Notes: generated from the sequence alone by a model not told the origin. DNA of 64,000 bases from Heloderma charlesbogerti (GCA_026122225.1 JANEZZ010002204.1:372001-436000), one strand, 5' to 3'; numbered from the stretch's first letter, positions 45,047-57,444 are shown. A program made the numbers and translations.

Positions 45047-45155
45047 TGATAACGTAATCTGCGCACATTCAGAGGAAGATCTCGAACCTATCCTAGACAT
45101 CTTCACAGAAGCATATGAAAAGCTCGGCCTCTCACTTAACATCAAAAAACCCAAA

Positions 45156-45989
45156 GTGCTTTACCAGCAAGCACAAACCAACCCCTCTGTAGCACCATCA
45201 ATCCAGCTTAACGGTGTGATGCTGGAAAATGTCGATCACTTTTCTTATCTTGGCAGCCATCTCTCCACAAAAGCTGACATAGACACTGAAATTCAGCATC
45301 ACCTGAGCTCTGCGACTGTAGCATTCTCCCAAACGAAGTGTAGAGTGTTCGAGGATCAGGACATTTGCAGGGAGACCAAAATGATTGTTTACAAAGCCAT
45401 TGTACTACCAACCTTACTGTATGCCTGTGAAACATGGACCATCTATAAAGGCCACCTCCAACTTCTCGAAAGATTTCATCAACGCTGCCTCTGAAAAATT
45501 CTGCAAATTACTTGGGAAGACAGACGGACAAATGTCAGCATACTGGAAGAAGCAAAGACCAGCAGCGCTGAAACAATGATTCTCCAACATCGACTTTGCT
45601 GGACCGGCCATGTTGTTCGAATGCCTGATCATCGTCTTCCAAAGCAGCTACTTTATTCCCAACTTATGAATGGAAAACGGGATATTGGTGGACAGCAAAA
45701 GAGATTTAAAGATGTTCTCAAAGCTAATCTTAAAAAATGTAACATAAGCATTGAGAACTGGGAAGCTCCAACCCACGAGCGTTCCAACTGGAGGTCAGCC
45801 TATATTAAAGGCGCTATGGACTCTGAAGAAGCACGAGCACGGGGCAAAAGGGAGAAACAAGCTCAGCGGAAGGCACGTCAAGCAAACCCTCACCGTGACC
45901 GCCTTCTCCCTGGAAACTTATACCCTCACTGTGGGAAGCTGTGTGGATCCAGAATTGGCCTTCACAGCCACCTGCAGACCTACTGCTAA
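45156..45989 (+). pseudogene. LINE C-terminal region with degenerate zinc finger
   Basis: Frame 45156-45494 encodes the thumb (VDHFSYLGSHLSTKADIDTE, IYKGHLQLLERFHQRCL). Frame 45576-45989 encodes CWTGHVVRMPDHRLPKQLLY, a basic segment (RARGKREKQAQRKARQ) and a terminal YPHCGKLCGSRIGLHSHLQ finger-like motif ending in TYC. The first cysteine expected in the finger appears replaced by tyrosine. The element ends shortly afterwards at 46044. Confidence 0.8.
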
Positions 45990-46044
45990 GACTCCACCCC
46001 TGGAAGACAACCTTACTCGGTCACGAGTGATCGCCATGATGATG

Positions 46045-46078
46045 ACTCCCAAGTAAGGTTTCGATCCTATGCGTATTT
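46045..46078. repeat. Right piece of split MITE, with LINE TSD
   Basis: It starts with actcccaagt (46045-46054) and continues aaggtttcgatcctatgcg, completing the MITE begun at 41541. Confidence 0.8.
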
Positions 46079-47371
46079 AATGATGTTTAAACTGTGCTCT
46101 TCTGCAGTGATGTCTCCGCTGCAGAGTCCACTGCCATCCAATACCAGCATTGAAGGGATTCAATGCTGTGCTCATGTCAGGAACATCTTATTTTTAAATT
46201 TTGTTTATTTAAAATACTTTTATATCACCCTTCATCAAATCATATTCTAGGGTTCTAAACAATAGAACAGTAATGTCCCTATCGTAACAAGAGGCAACAA
46301 ATAAAACTACAAAAACAGTACAGAGGCATTATATGCTATAAGTTATGTAGTTTGTTCTTAATCCCAATAAGTTTATAACCCTGAAAGGTCTTCCTCATTC
46401 CTGCATACCCCACAGAATTATTTCTGTGCTAAATTCCCCTGACACACATCCCTGAGACCTAGTGAGCCCCTTGCCATGCACTTCTCATGGCTCACATATA
46501 ATCCCCATTGTCTGAGAAATCATCTCAACCACTAACGCAGAGGGGCTTTCCACATTCCAGGATGTGGTGATTGAAAGAGAAAGCACAATGGCTTATGCTT
46601 CATCCTTCTCCACTTCTTCTGTGACATACAAAAGGGGGAAGTCCTGCCTCCCCCCTGCAGTTCTTTTTGCATCTGGAATTCATGCATCTGCATCTTCACA
46701 TAAATGGGAAGTGCATGGTGTCCCTTTGCACAATACCACAGAAGTATGGAGATAAAGCACAAATCATGCATGCTTTTCACTATTTTCTCCTGGAAAGAGT
46801 AAAAGAGCCCTGTGAACAATGCCCTCTCTTAGGGCACTTCCATAAGTGGTGCTACAGGTGTGTCCAGACATACTGAATTTCAATGGTGAGCCTGCTGTGG
46901 AAGCACAAATTACCGTAATTTGCCCAAGCCTACAATCTTCTCTTAAGGAATGAGTACAGGAGAAATCCACTATTCCTCTTTTCAGCTGAAGCTGGCTATG
47001 TACAGCGCTGATTGGCTAGATCTCTGTCACAAGAAAGCCCCCCCCCCATCCCTGGAGCAGGTTTTCAACTTTAAAGAAGAATGATTGTTTTGTTGTCTTC
47101 TTTTAAAAAGAAAGGGATAAACATTCAATTAAATGAAAGCAGATGCTTAATATTAAGCTTTTTTTTTTTTTTTTAAAGGCAGACAGTGCACCTGAAGCAT
47201 TTAATTCCCTGATTAGTACATCTGTCACTGGCATTTCAAATGCAGGAAGAAGCTGGACTCACTCCATGTGCCTTGTTCACATGTGTAGCGTGTGAGAGCC
47301 TTTAACGAGAGGTGTGGGGCACACAAAGCAGGCGTATGCAATATTTAAAGTGCTGGTTTTGACCTTTACAG
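46079..47371. other. No gene seen
   Basis: A C run at 47037-47047 and a T run at 47159-47174. The frames around 46530-46970 oppose each other and show no domain. Confidence 0.5.
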
Positions 47372-47821
47372 CAGTTTGGGACCAAGCTATTGGAAGGACT
47401 GCCTTCACTCTTATCAGCCTGATCTGACTTTAAGATCAGAAAGAGAGGCCCTTCTTATTTGCCCACCCGTGAGCACAATTAGGTGGGTGACCACTTGAGA
47501 GACGGCCTTCTCTGTAGTGGCCCACACCTTTGGAACAAATTGCCATTGGAGGTCCTCCATGCTCCGTCATTGCAGGCTTTTAAGAAAGCCTTGAAAACAT
47601 ATTATTTTACTTTGGCCTTCTCTTGATATGACTGCTGTTGTTGCTGTTATTGCTGGTTTTATTGTTGGCTTTTATTGTTGTTTTTATTCTATTTTATTGT
47701 GTTCAAGTTTTTATCACTTTCAATATTTTAACTGTTTTTATGTATTTTATTGCTGTGAGCTGCCTTGAGACGGCTTCTGCCCTGAAAGGCGGCTAAGAAT
47801 TTTTTATAAATAAATAAATAT
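47372..47821 (+). mobile_element. L2-type LINE 3' end
   Basis: It starts gggaccaagctattggaagg and ends with gtgagctgccttgagacggc, then gcggctaagaattttttata and repeats of aaataaata. The reverse-complement homologue at 62848-63300 is attached to an L2-type RT, which identifies this block as the C-terminal and 3' UTR region of the same family (the block around gagacggccttctctgtagt aligns with 63155-63180 inverted). Confidence 0.8.
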
Positions 47822-47939
47822 GTTCTTACTTAAATGCGTATAAGAATAACTACTTATAAGTTGGGGGAATTGTCTCAAACACACTTGTTTTAAAATGTCC
47901 CAGCACATAGACGTTATTTTTTACAGATTTTTATACTTT

Positions 47940-47966
47940 ATACACACACACACACACACACACACT
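47940..47966. repeat. (CA)n microsatellite
   Basis: A CA dinucleotide run. Confidence 0.95.
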
Positions 47967-48227
47967 GGAGAAGAGAAAAACAGCTTGATTAGTATACCCA
48001 CCACCTAGCACATGGAATACTGATTCTAACAGACCCAACTAACAGAGAGAAAAGGCAAAGATTGGGGAAATTATCATTTGCCAAATAAGGATGTGAAGCT
48101 GGTGCTAGGGAAATGGCAGAGAAAAGATTTGGAGGTTACCAAAGGAGCTTGGGTGCTGGTGAAAGGATGGACTGATGCGCAATACTGGAAGTCTTGAACC
48201 CCAGGTTCAGTCTCAGGCTGATTCCAG

Positions 48228-48775
48228 TGTGAGGAATGCCCAGGCCAAAAGAATGAACATCAACTGCCCAAACACCAAGGCAGTTATAGGGCTTCACACA
48301 AAGACTACAGGGTTTTATTACTCAGAGACTGGACCCAGGGTGGGTTGAAACAAAGGGGACAAATGTTTGGGTCTGACTACTGAACAGAAGGTGTAGGAGG
48401 TTCCTTGCCTCTTAATTATATTTAAATCCAGCTAGCTATTAAAGGTAGCATAACACATTATTCAAAACAAAAGGAGGTATCAAGGGAAGCTGGGCTTGTG
48501 TGTTGACTTCACTGATCTGGTGGGTTGGTGAGAGCACTTCAAGACTGGCTCATTATTCCTGCCAGGGCATTTGACTGGCCGATTCAAAGGTATCCTTGTA
48601 TCCCCTGGTTGCAAGGAAACACTCCCTTTAATTCAATCAAAGCTGGACTGCAGGCACTGGCACTGGATGGCTCCTCATTATGCAGCATTCCGGAGCCATG
48701 GTCTCATTCCTGGCAGTTATTCAAGCTGTGACTTCCAGAACAGCTTGAATACCTGTTCCGGAACATACCTTGACA
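48228..48775 (-). mobile_element. LTR-like block, antisense
   Basis: A 548-bp stretch that on the minus strand starts tgtcaaggtatgttccggaa and ends ggcattcctcaca, with an aataaaac polyadenylation-like signal about 80 bases from its end. The flanking pentamers tccag and cctga do not match, so it could be an old LTR with a decayed TSD. It appears unrelated to the TGTCAGG family. Confidence 0.5.
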
Positions 48776-48898
48776 CCTGAGCCAAGGTATCAGGATAACG
48801 TCCAATAAATCCATAGCGCAAAATATATGTGAACGGGGAAGCAGTATGTCTGAAACCCCTCTGTAGCATTGCTTTTGGGTACATTTGTATCGACTATA

Positions 48899-48945
48899 TA
48901 GCTGCAATCCTATGCACAATTACCTGGGAGTAGGTCCTATTGAAA
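48899..48945. repeat. Short MITE copy, partial
   Basis: agctgcaatcctatgcacaa then ttacctgggagtaggtccta matches one half of the short MITE family. Confidence 0.7.
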
Positions 48946-49260
48946 TCAGTGAGTGAACAAGACACTTCAAAATAAAATAAAAACTCAACTGCTTTTTGTT
49001 TAAAGTTATACCTTTCATTAGTGTGGCCTTCAACACAGGTAATGTCAATATTTAATTTGAATGGATAGTCACTAGCCTGTTTGAATTTGAATATCTGATT
49101 AGCATGTGTGTTTTTTTCTTTTCCTGTGAACTGACACAGCCTTGTGCATTACTAGCTACTGATTTGTGGAAGAACATAGCATCTGGAGTGCTCTTCCTGG
49201 AGGCTTGGGCTTGCCAATACTAGAAAATGATGGACTGGGTATATTTCAAAGAGCAGCAAA

Positions 49261-49335
49261 TACACACACACACACACATGAGAGAGAGAGAGAGAGAGGG
49301 AGGGAGGGGGAGGGGGAGAGGGGGGGAGGAAGGGA
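49261..49335. repeat. Compound (CA)n(GA)n(GGGA)n low-complexity tract
   Basis: A CA run followed by a GA run and a G-rich purine tract. The opposing frames here are artefacts. Confidence 0.95.
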
Positions 49336-49410
49336 ATCAGTCTGCATTTGAACATACATAATAGAAATTGGTTATGATGCCATCATTCAGATGCAGGATA
49401 CACAAAATCA

Positions 49411-49512
49411 AACCAATCCTAAGCATGACTAGACATAAAAAGTCCTGCAACTCTCCCAAAAGCAGTTGTGGGTCTTTTTTCTGTCTAAACATACATAGGA
49501 TTGCACCTTAAA
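49411..49512. repeat. MITE with inverted ends
   Basis: aaccaatcctaagcatgact pairs in inverse with taaacatacataggattgc. Inner inverted pair aaaaagtcctgcaact and agttgtgggtctttttt. Related to the perfect copy at 58008-58142. Confidence 0.65.
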
Positions 49513-50635
49513 TGCCTTTCTTGAAGTGCCCAACGTCACCCTTGAGGTTGGGTTCTGAAGAGATAAACAGTTGTTGAAGGGAGGATATTATTACTGAATA
49601 TCTAGTTCACCAATTAATTCATATCTCTTATTCATATGGCTGAAACTCTGATTGATCATTTATGTTGAAAAGGAAACTCATCCTATTAAGACTGTCCTAA
49701 CTTTATGAAAAAGTATGTTTACCTACTCAGACAACTTCTCTTCCTCTACCAAAAAGCCTTCACAAAGTATGTTTCCTCTTAACACAGAGTTGTGACAAGT
49801 GTAGAGCATTGATACTGTCAGTTACAATCCCTTTTATGTCACACCCCCAGTCATACTATAGGCTATGCATTTTAATTAGAAGTCTGTTGTTTTCTGTTAT
49901 GTGGCAACAGAGTGTGAGGACACACTCTGCAGCCATATGGGTGCTTCTTTGGAGGGACATATGCTGTACAACCCGAGGCATCGAAGCAATTAACAGACAT
50001 ATCACTGAAAAGGAGGCGTGATCAACTCTGAACAGCTCTAGAGCAGAATCATTTTAGTGTCAAGCAATATTATTGAGTGAGCAGTATAAAAACAGAGCTG
50101 AAAAGTAGGTAAAATTATCAGAGGCAGAGCAACAAACAATTTCCTTTTCCTGTTAGTGCAGTGGCATAGCCAACCAATCATGCACTTTTCATAAAAGCAC
50201 CAAATTTACACTATTTGTGTAATAATACAAGATCATCTTCCAATATGGGAGGCATGTGATATTGCATATGTGTGTGCAAGCTCAGAATATGGTATAATAC
50301 GCAGTGACTCATAGCAAGAGCTAGCCAGCTTCTTCTCAAAGACACTCAATTAGTCATTTGAGGCAGACAAGGAACGTTGTCACAGAAAGAATGTTGTCGC
50401 TCAAGATGACATTCACTCACTTTCCTCATGCAGCTATGACACCTGTATGTTACTGAACTGAGTACAATGAAGAGATCATGGTTGTCACAAGAAACTGCTG
50501 TGAACTGTTGACACAAATACTGTGGTGTTGTCTGTAATGCTGCTGGCAGAGATACTACCATGATAAACTATGGTTAGCTTTTTGATCAGGGACAGGTTTC
50601 CGCTACCTGGCCATTCATGAAACAGTGCCTGGGAA
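49513..50635. other. No gene seen
   Basis: Unique AT-rich sequence. Confidence 0.5.
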
Positions 50636-50644
50636 ATCATGTGT

Positions 50645-50930
50645 TCTTCTATGTCCTGTGCACTTATAGCAGAGGCGGGGAACCTCTTTCAGCCCGAGAA
50701 CCAAATTCAGTTTCTCATTCCAGTGGTGGCCAGAGCCAAAAGCAAAGAGGGTGGGGCCGAAGTACCAAAAATGCCAGCGTATTTTAGCTTAAAGCTCTTG
50801 CTGCCAGCAACTAAGCATTTGGAGAGGCATTTCAGCCTTTCAGAATGGGGAAAAAGTGTGCAAAAGCTGGAAAATCACCAAATGGTTGGTAGTCTAGGGA
50901 AAGGGGGCATGGCCACCTGGGGAGTGTAAT
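50645..50930. repeat. hAT-like MITE
   Basis: It starts agcagaggcggggaacctct, followed by ttcagcccgagaaccaaatt, a recurrent reptile MITE start. Related starts are at 52468 and 54478. Confidence 0.5.
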
Positions 50931-52460
50931 GTAGCATCTTACACATTTAAACCTGAAGAACTCTGAATGACTTGAAAGCTCGCATCTAGTATTCCATGCA
51001 CTAAGTATTCATTATATGCATATATGCAGTAGTTGTTCAACATGCACCATCTTAATTTCACAAGAAAATAATTTAATATGATTGCGGGTAAACTCTTTAA
51101 ATAGCACAAGAATATTTTGTGCTAATCGTAGAAGCAGTTTTGTAATCTTAATTTTTTCTAATTTCAGAGTTCATTTTAATGATAGCTATGGTTAATATAT
51201 TTTTAATTGCATAACATGATTTAACCAAACTTTTCATTGTGTAGCTCTTTTACAACTCAGCACAACCTCTTTTTTTTTTTTTTGTATTTTTGGGAAAAAC
51301 ATATTCATTCCAAAATGAGAAACAGGTTTCTTTATGGGTGTTCCAGTATCTTTTTGTAGGCTCCAAGTTTTAGAAATATTTTGGCTCAAGTTCCTGCTAT
51401 GTATCTGTTATGACCTCGGAAATTATTAAAATGTTTTAGGGCACAATCCTGTGCTAAAACTATTCTGGCTAGACAGCTATAGAATTTGATCTATGTACCC
51501 TGAGGTGGGAGATCTTAGAGATAATAACGTTTCACATACACAAGACGATGTAGCCATTGCATGTGTGAACTCATCATATAGGAAAGAAAGCCCAAGCCCC
51601 CACTTACCTGGAACTCTCTTTCTGCAGCCATACCAGGTCCAGGAGAACGGGGCAGACCAGATTCCCTTCTGGTGGCATGCCAGCTGAGAGGGCTGCACAG
51701 CTGCATTGCAGGCTGGCAGCCACACTGGGAGGCCAATCAGCAGCACTGGTTCGTTCCTGCAGGCAGATCTGGGAGTTTCCTCTCTGGTCTGCTCCTGGGG
51801 GATACATAGGAAGACCCCATGTGGCCATTGCCTACGTCCCTGCTCACTGTTTTCAGTGCTCTTTGTTGCTATGGTGGGAGATTTGCCACCAGCTGATTGG
51901 GCTAGGAAGGAATTTTACACACTTACGCAATTGGGTTATGCATTGCGTGGGTTTTGTGTTCCTCATGCTATAGATTCTGTTGTTTATGTGATTTATCTTT
52001 GTCACAAATGTCTTGTTGCAAGTGCTGGAGGCATTAGGTTAGATCCATTTCAGCAGGTAAGCGGGAGTTGGGACGCCCTCCCCTCCCAAAGGAGTGGGTC
52101 CCCCCAGGAGGAATCTTGGCATAGAGCTTCAAGTTTCCAGCCCAGCTCAGGGCCTGGCATGCCTGCCACTCACCCAAGTCACAGGAGGGGCTTATGTTAG
52201 CAGTCCGTGCCATGGTGGTCCTGAGACACCCGCTGCTCCTAGCATTACCCTTGCATGTTGGCTGGGGCAGAGAACAGGCCAGCATTTGGACTGCCCAACG
52301 ACTGGAACCTTGCCCTATGCCATGCTAAACTCTGTAACTAATAAAACTTGTGGCCATTCCTAACTCGCTCCTGACTACATGCAGATACTGCACCCCGCTC
52401 CCTGCTTCTCAGTTGGCACTGTTGGTGCAAGATAGATAGTGGTTGTCACATCCCAAGTCC
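50931..52460. other. No gene seen
   Basis: T run at 51270-51283. The frames between 51477 and 52363 overlap on both strands and have no domain. A MITE-like start (gggcacaatcctgtgctaaa) is at 51440. Confidence 0.45.
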
Positions 52461-52464
52461 TATG

Positions 52465-52960
52465 GCAGGGATGGGGAACCTCTGACTCTCAGGCCTAATC
52501 TGGCCCACAGAGGTTTCCCATCCAGCCTGCAAAGGCTGGATCCTTCATCCCACTCAGCCATTGGAGATAACAGTGAGGATTCCCCTGTGTGTCGCTCCCC
52601 CGCCTGCCAAACGCATCGTCCACTCTGCATCGTTCCCAATGGGGAAGGGGCAGGCAGGCTAAGCTGTTCTGACCGAGGTGCTGGCTGGAGTGATCCTCCA
52701 CCTGGCACCTTGGTCTGGCCAGGTTATGTGAAGAGGACCTCCAGCTGGTGCTTTGGCCAGGGACCAGATTATGTCAGAGGGCATGGCCCTGGCACCATTT
52801 GGCCTGCTGGACTGGTCCTTGGGGCAATCCAGCCCCAGGGGCAGGCCAGTTCCCCTCCTGCTTCCTATACTTTGGGCAGCTCTGTCTGCACTGGAACTCC
52901 TGCTTGAATTAGAAGTCCCTGGATCAGGCTGCACTTGCTTTGAAGTTGTAACGGCATAAC
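52465..52960. repeat. hAT-like MITE
   Basis: It starts ggcagggatggggaacctct then gactctcaggcctaatctgg, the same family theme as 50645. GC-rich and non-coding despite long opposing frames. Confidence 0.5.
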
Positions 52961-53374
52961 TGTAGAGTGGCCACTAAAGTAAATGTATACTTTATTTTTA
53001 AAGTGCATTACGTCGGCTGGAAATGTTATCGAAGTTTCAAAGGATTTTACGATTCCACTAGTGAATTATTTGTAAGGGGTGGTTTAGATGTAAGAATTCC
53101 AAGCTAGTTATATTCTGTTATTCAATTAGTTTATAAAATTCTTGGTATGAACTCATCATTTTGCTATTCTTCTACTGCTACCTATGGAGTGCTCAGTTTT
53201 AGGGCTGTTGCTTTGTAGGCTGCTTTCTAAATAGATAAGATACCCTTTTAGTAAATATTTGAAAAGAAGAAAATCTGCTCTTTTGAAGGAGTAGCAAAAC
53301 GAAAAATAGTGACTTGGGGCTGGGACTGAAGCTCATCTGTAGGGTCAGTTCCAAGAACAGAAGTAATCCTTTAT

Positions 53375-53515
53375 AGCAGGAGTGGGCAGAAAAGAGGTCG
53401 CCAGATGTTTTGGACTTCAACTCCCAGCATTCCCGACCATTTGCCATGCTGGGAGTTGCAGTCGAAAAATCTGAAAATCTACCTTCTGTCCAGCCCTGCT
53501 TTATAGCACTTGTGG
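53375..53515. repeat. Palindromic MITE
   Basis: agcaggagtgggcagaaaag and cttctgtccagccctgct form inverted ends. The inner arms ttcaactcccagcattcc and catgctgggagttgcagtc are inverted. It is a short hairpin MITE related to 22017-22118. Confidence 0.7.
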
Positions 53516-53544
53516 ATAGTTTCGCAATACGTTGGGCAGGGGGT

Positions 53545-53875
53545 GTCACACTAAGGGCCAAATTAATGATAGGTGAAATGCATGATTGCATTTCACATAT
53601 CCATATTTTCTTTATTAAACACCAGCTGAGGGCATTCCACATCCAGATCGGGACTGTAGTGCACAGGGAGGGGGGCGTAACCCTTTCTCCCATGTTGTGG
53701 TCCCAGTGAAAATCATACCCCTGAAGCTGCTATTTGCTCTGCTTGAGAGCAGCTGTAGGGGATTTTTGTGAGGATTATGGTGTAGGAGAAAGGGTTAAAC
53801 AGCCAACAGCTACTTAACAAAGAAAAATAGGTATATGAAATGTGATTAGAATTTCATACATCATCTATTTGGACC
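53545..53875. repeat. MITE-like block
   Basis: It starts gggccaaattaatgataggt, has a small palindrome gaaatgcatgattgcatttc near 53575, and carries the gtaaccctttctcccatg and gagaaagggttaaacagc inverted pair. Confidence 0.5.
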
Positions 53876-54299
53876 CCAAAATGTCTTTGTTATCAGAAAC
53901 TGCAACTGATGCAGATAACTATCTCAGGATGCATACAAATGTAGCTTTCACTAGGAGTGCCCCTGGTTTCTTTCTCCCTCCTGTGGAATGAGAGCTCATC
54001 TTCTCCCCACTTTCATAATGCATGTGACAAATTCAGTGCTGATTCAGTAATCTGTCTTGTACAGCCCTGCATGCTTCAGGTGGGTTTGTCCATCTAAAAA
54101 AAAGAAGAAATGCTTTAGGGGTCGTTGTTTTTATAAGACAGAACATTTTTGGAGATGGGTTTGGGGAAGGTGGGTTTGTGATGTTGCAGCATCTCCAGAC
54201 CCAATTTCAGTGGAACATTCAGCCCTGCAGGTTCATGCTTGGTCTATGCAACAGAATGAGACTCAATACACACATTATAGAGGTAGCTTTTTTTTACTC

Positions 54300-54480
54300 T
54301 ATAATAAACACAGGGGACCCAGTGTGGATGGGACCCTAGGTTGGGGAATAGGGAGCCTTTAACCTTTGAGCCCGATGTGGTCCCAATCTGGATCAGGACC
54401 ACAATGGGGGAGTTAAATTCCCCTATTCCTCACAGTAGGGTTGCACTCTGGATTGGGGCCCTTGCACTTACTCTAGAGCA
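54300..54480. repeat. MITE-like block
   Basis: ggtcccaatctggatcagg, then actctggattggggcccttg, then cacttactctagagcag share themes with the element at 24162-24445. Confidence 0.45.
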
Positions 54481-55699
54481 GGGGTGCAGAACCTTTAGCC
54501 CATGGCTCTGGGCTGTGCAGCTCCCACCCACTAATCAGTTGGGCTCTGGGGAAAAACCACTGCAAGCATCACTGGGAACAGCAATCAGATTAAAGTCACT
54601 GCATGAATGTTGTTGCACTGGGGCTTACTTCTGGGTAGATATCCATGGAATTGAACTGTCCTTTGATGCCTGAAACCTATTGCATTGGGGCTTAGCAAAT
54701 TTCGACCCTTTTGGCACTCCACAGCCACTACAGACAGATTTAAAACTTTTTTTAAACTGAATTTGGTGGGGTGGGGGCCATGCAGCCTGCCTGCTTCCCA
54801 CCCTACTCTACATCTGATGTCTCTTTCAGTTCTGACTATCCTGGGATCAGGCAGTGAAGCAAAGAACAACCCCTCCTTGGAAGCACACACCCCTGACCAA
54901 ATCTGGGAGTGACAAGCTGGACCTCTTAAGCTGGACATTGTTTTTCCTACTACAGTTTTTCCCACAGACATGACTTGATGACAGAAGCACAATTCAAAAA
55001 TTAGCAACTTCACTTCCTTCCTTTGAGAGCACAACCCTATGGGCTCCTATCCTAGGCAATGGAGCGCTCTGATCTTGGAAGCTTCCATCCATCCAAAGCC
55101 CTTTGGGCTCTTCCCAACAGGGCGGAAGGAATAGTGGAGAAATGTTTTGCCTCTCCATCCTCCTGTTTTGTTAGACAGGCCTCGGAGCCCATCTAGCTTC
55201 ACCTCTGTGCTGGGAAGCAAGAGGCCATTGGATCCAGTGGATCCATGGCTTCTCCCTCCCTTTCTCTGGCATGCCCCCAACACTCCCATTTATCCCCTTT
55301 CTCAAGGTCAGAGGTCCAACCTTGGGAGAGGGAGCCACTGTAGAGGTTTCCATGGAGGCTGCAAAGGCTTGGGGGTGGGGGTGGGGATTTGCAATCAGAT
55401 CTCCTCCTCCAGGTTCTGTCTCCAGCCTTGGGGGAAGCAATCCACTGGGACACAGGACTACGCTGTAACTCAATTTTATCCTACATTCAAGGATGCTCAC
55501 AACCAAGACACGTGTACTCTGGTATTAACAGGCACACTCATGAATGAGGAAAAGAAGGTGACTCTTGATATCTGACATTTATCTTGGTATGAGTTTTTTT
55601 TAGCATGTGACAGTTGACTACATTCCTAACTCCCATAATGGGAAAAATACATCCAGTGCTAGCCATTTCAAGGTGTCTGACAACTTTTAAACCTCTCTT
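54481..55699. other. No gene seen; MITE-like fragments
   Basis: A hAT-like MITE start is at 54478 (gcaggggtgcagaacctt), and 55028 has gcacaaccctatgggctcc as at 20188. The frames at 54585-55575 overlap on both strands and lack domains. Confidence 0.4.
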
Positions 55700-55870
55700 C
55701 TATCCTGTAAGGACCCAAGAAGAGCTACAACAGGACATGAATGCAATAGCACCTTCCCACTCATGTTTGCCAGCTATCAGTATTGAGAGGCAAACTCCTT
55801 TTCCCCTTAGCTCTGTCTTCTCTCTCCATCTAGGTGTAGCTACCATGCTACTCCCCAGCAATCCCTTCCT
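55700..55870 (-). mobile_element. CR1 3' UTR fragment
   Basis: caggacatgaatgcaatagc, then accttcccactcatgttt, then cagtattgagaggcaaact matches the antisense CR1 3' UTR at 13247-13335. Confidence 0.5.
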
Positions 55871-57035
55871 TCCCTTCTGGGATAGCCTTTAGTAACCCAT
55901 ACTCTGAAACTAAGGTGGTTTTGTCTCTTGTGTCTTTCAATAAACTCCTTTCCTGGGATAAGTCCACAACTGAACTCTGTTTTCCTTTTCCTGGAGCCTT
56001 ATGGGAATGCCCACTTTCTAGACCAAAGTTCCTTAGTTATCCACACTGTGCTTCTGTTAACTTGGCAAATGTGCTAGCTCGAGATCCAACTATATCACAT
56101 TGAGTGCGGCCTTTTCTTCCAGCAGGAATAGAGCCAGGGCCTGCAGTATGCCTCTCAATACTGTGAGGATACAGTCAAAACTCATTATTAAGAAACTTGT
56201 GAGAAAGATGTATTTAATTTGATGATACCTTGAATAATCTATATTTACTTCTCTTGTAAAAAAAAAAAACTTCGATGCACATGCTATCCAATATTACATT
56301 CCTGAAAAGCTATTAAAAGTAGAAGTAATTTGTTTGGTACTACTTTACTATTTTGTTTCTTTGCTCTAGCTTTTACTTGGGTTACTATTTTTAACTGCAT
56401 TTTGCAAACTCTTTGGATTTCTCAGGTAGCCTGAGTGAGGAGCAGCATTAGAACATTGTCCTTCAGCAATACCTCAGGAGTTTGGTCTTCAGAGTTAACT
56501 GTTAGTTCAGAGTTAAAATGTTAGTTCAGAGTTAACTAACATTTTCCTCTTAATAAAAGTAATACAAAACTCTCGTCTTGGTAGTAACTATTTCTGTTTA
56601 TCCACTAGAATGATTATGAAGGCTGGATTAGACTTTGTGTTGGCTGGGAGCTCAGCTGGTGGTCAGAGTATGAAATGAAATTGCATTGAGAAGCTGTGTG
56701 CATGGCCAAAGTAAGAAGAAACAGGATACAAACAAGAAGAATCTTCTTCAATTATCACATAGATGTTTTTATTTTGAACTTAGCAAAAATAATTAGCAAT
56801 ATTATTTGGAAATATATCTATACCAGCAAAAAAAGGAGTGACTGTCCTCTTCCATTAAATTAATGTAAGAGGTTCAAGACTTGAAATTACATTGCATTTA
56901 AAAATGAATTTCTATGTTGTATACTTAGGTCTAGTTTTTCACTCACAGGAAATTAATGGCAATGAGAAATAATGACTGCCCCCCGCCCTATTATCCTCTC
57001 CTTTTAAAATTGTTGTTTCTACATTTTTTTTCTAC
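55871..57035. other. No gene seen
   Basis: AT-rich unique sequence. A small direct repeat (gttagttcagagttaa) occurs at 56500-56540. Confidence 0.5.
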
Positions 57036-57037
57036 AG

Positions 57038-57245
57038 ATCATATGAAGCTATATCAGACCACTGGTCATTCTAGCCCAAGGTTGTCAATTCTGAGTGGCC
57101 CAGATTCAGCAAGATCTCATGAAGAGAAAAGTCTTTTCCCAGGCTTGTTATATGAGATCCTTACTCAGACATGCCAGAACTTGGGACATGCTAGAAACAG
57201 AACAAAGCATGTGCTCTACCACTGAGCTAGCAAGAGCCATTCTAA
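57038..57245 (-). mobile_element. tRNA-derived SINE, antisense, decayed
   Basis: On the minus strand the head reads gctagctcagtggtagagca, a clear tRNA A-box region. The far end (tatgaagctatatcagacca) matches the SINE at 21937. Confidence 0.7.
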
Positions 57246-57349
57246 GTATACTATGTGCATATGATACTATTCAATAATAATCATTGTCTCTGTATTCCTT
57301 GTCCTATTTAAGCACTTTGCCAGAATGAGCACAAGAAGTACTGTTAGAA

Positions 57350-57444
57350 AGACACCAAATTATTCAGGGAGGTGTGTTAAGAAGTATGCTTTAATTTATA
57401 TGGATGTGCGTACTACATACATGTAAACCAAACATATACATGAG
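57350..57444. repeat. Local direct repeat, copy 1
   Basis: gacaccaaattattcaggga through catatacatgag is repeated at 58294-58389 with a few substitutions. Its first part is a CR1 RT remnant. Confidence 0.85.

Larger units (their letters stand above)
41598..46044 (+). mobile_element. APE-RT LINE distinct from BovB, full length
   Basis: A 4.4-kb non-LTR element (about 3.9 kb without the nested LTR) with an exact 10-bp TSD. The 5' end, cttgctcgctggatcatcac, resembles the BovB 5' UTR. It has an endonuclease region (about 42262-42960 and on past the LTR), an RT (43706-45046 plus shifted continuation) and a C-terminal zinc-finger-like end (45576-45989). The protein differs clearly from BovB (FIELTKAFDTV, GVKQGCVIAPTLF, FADDNVICAH). 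I cannot assign the clade by eye; an RTE-like or related lineage is likely. Multiple stops show it is dead. Confidence 0.85.

Noticed and set aside
52443..52907. A 154-residue ORF as a gene
   Set aside because: It lies within a GC-rich hAT-like MITE, with long frames on both strands, as expected from base composition.
57195..57245. A tRNA gene suggested by the tRNA-like A box
   Set aside because: The rest of the sequence matches a decayed SINE and cannot fold as a complete tRNA.
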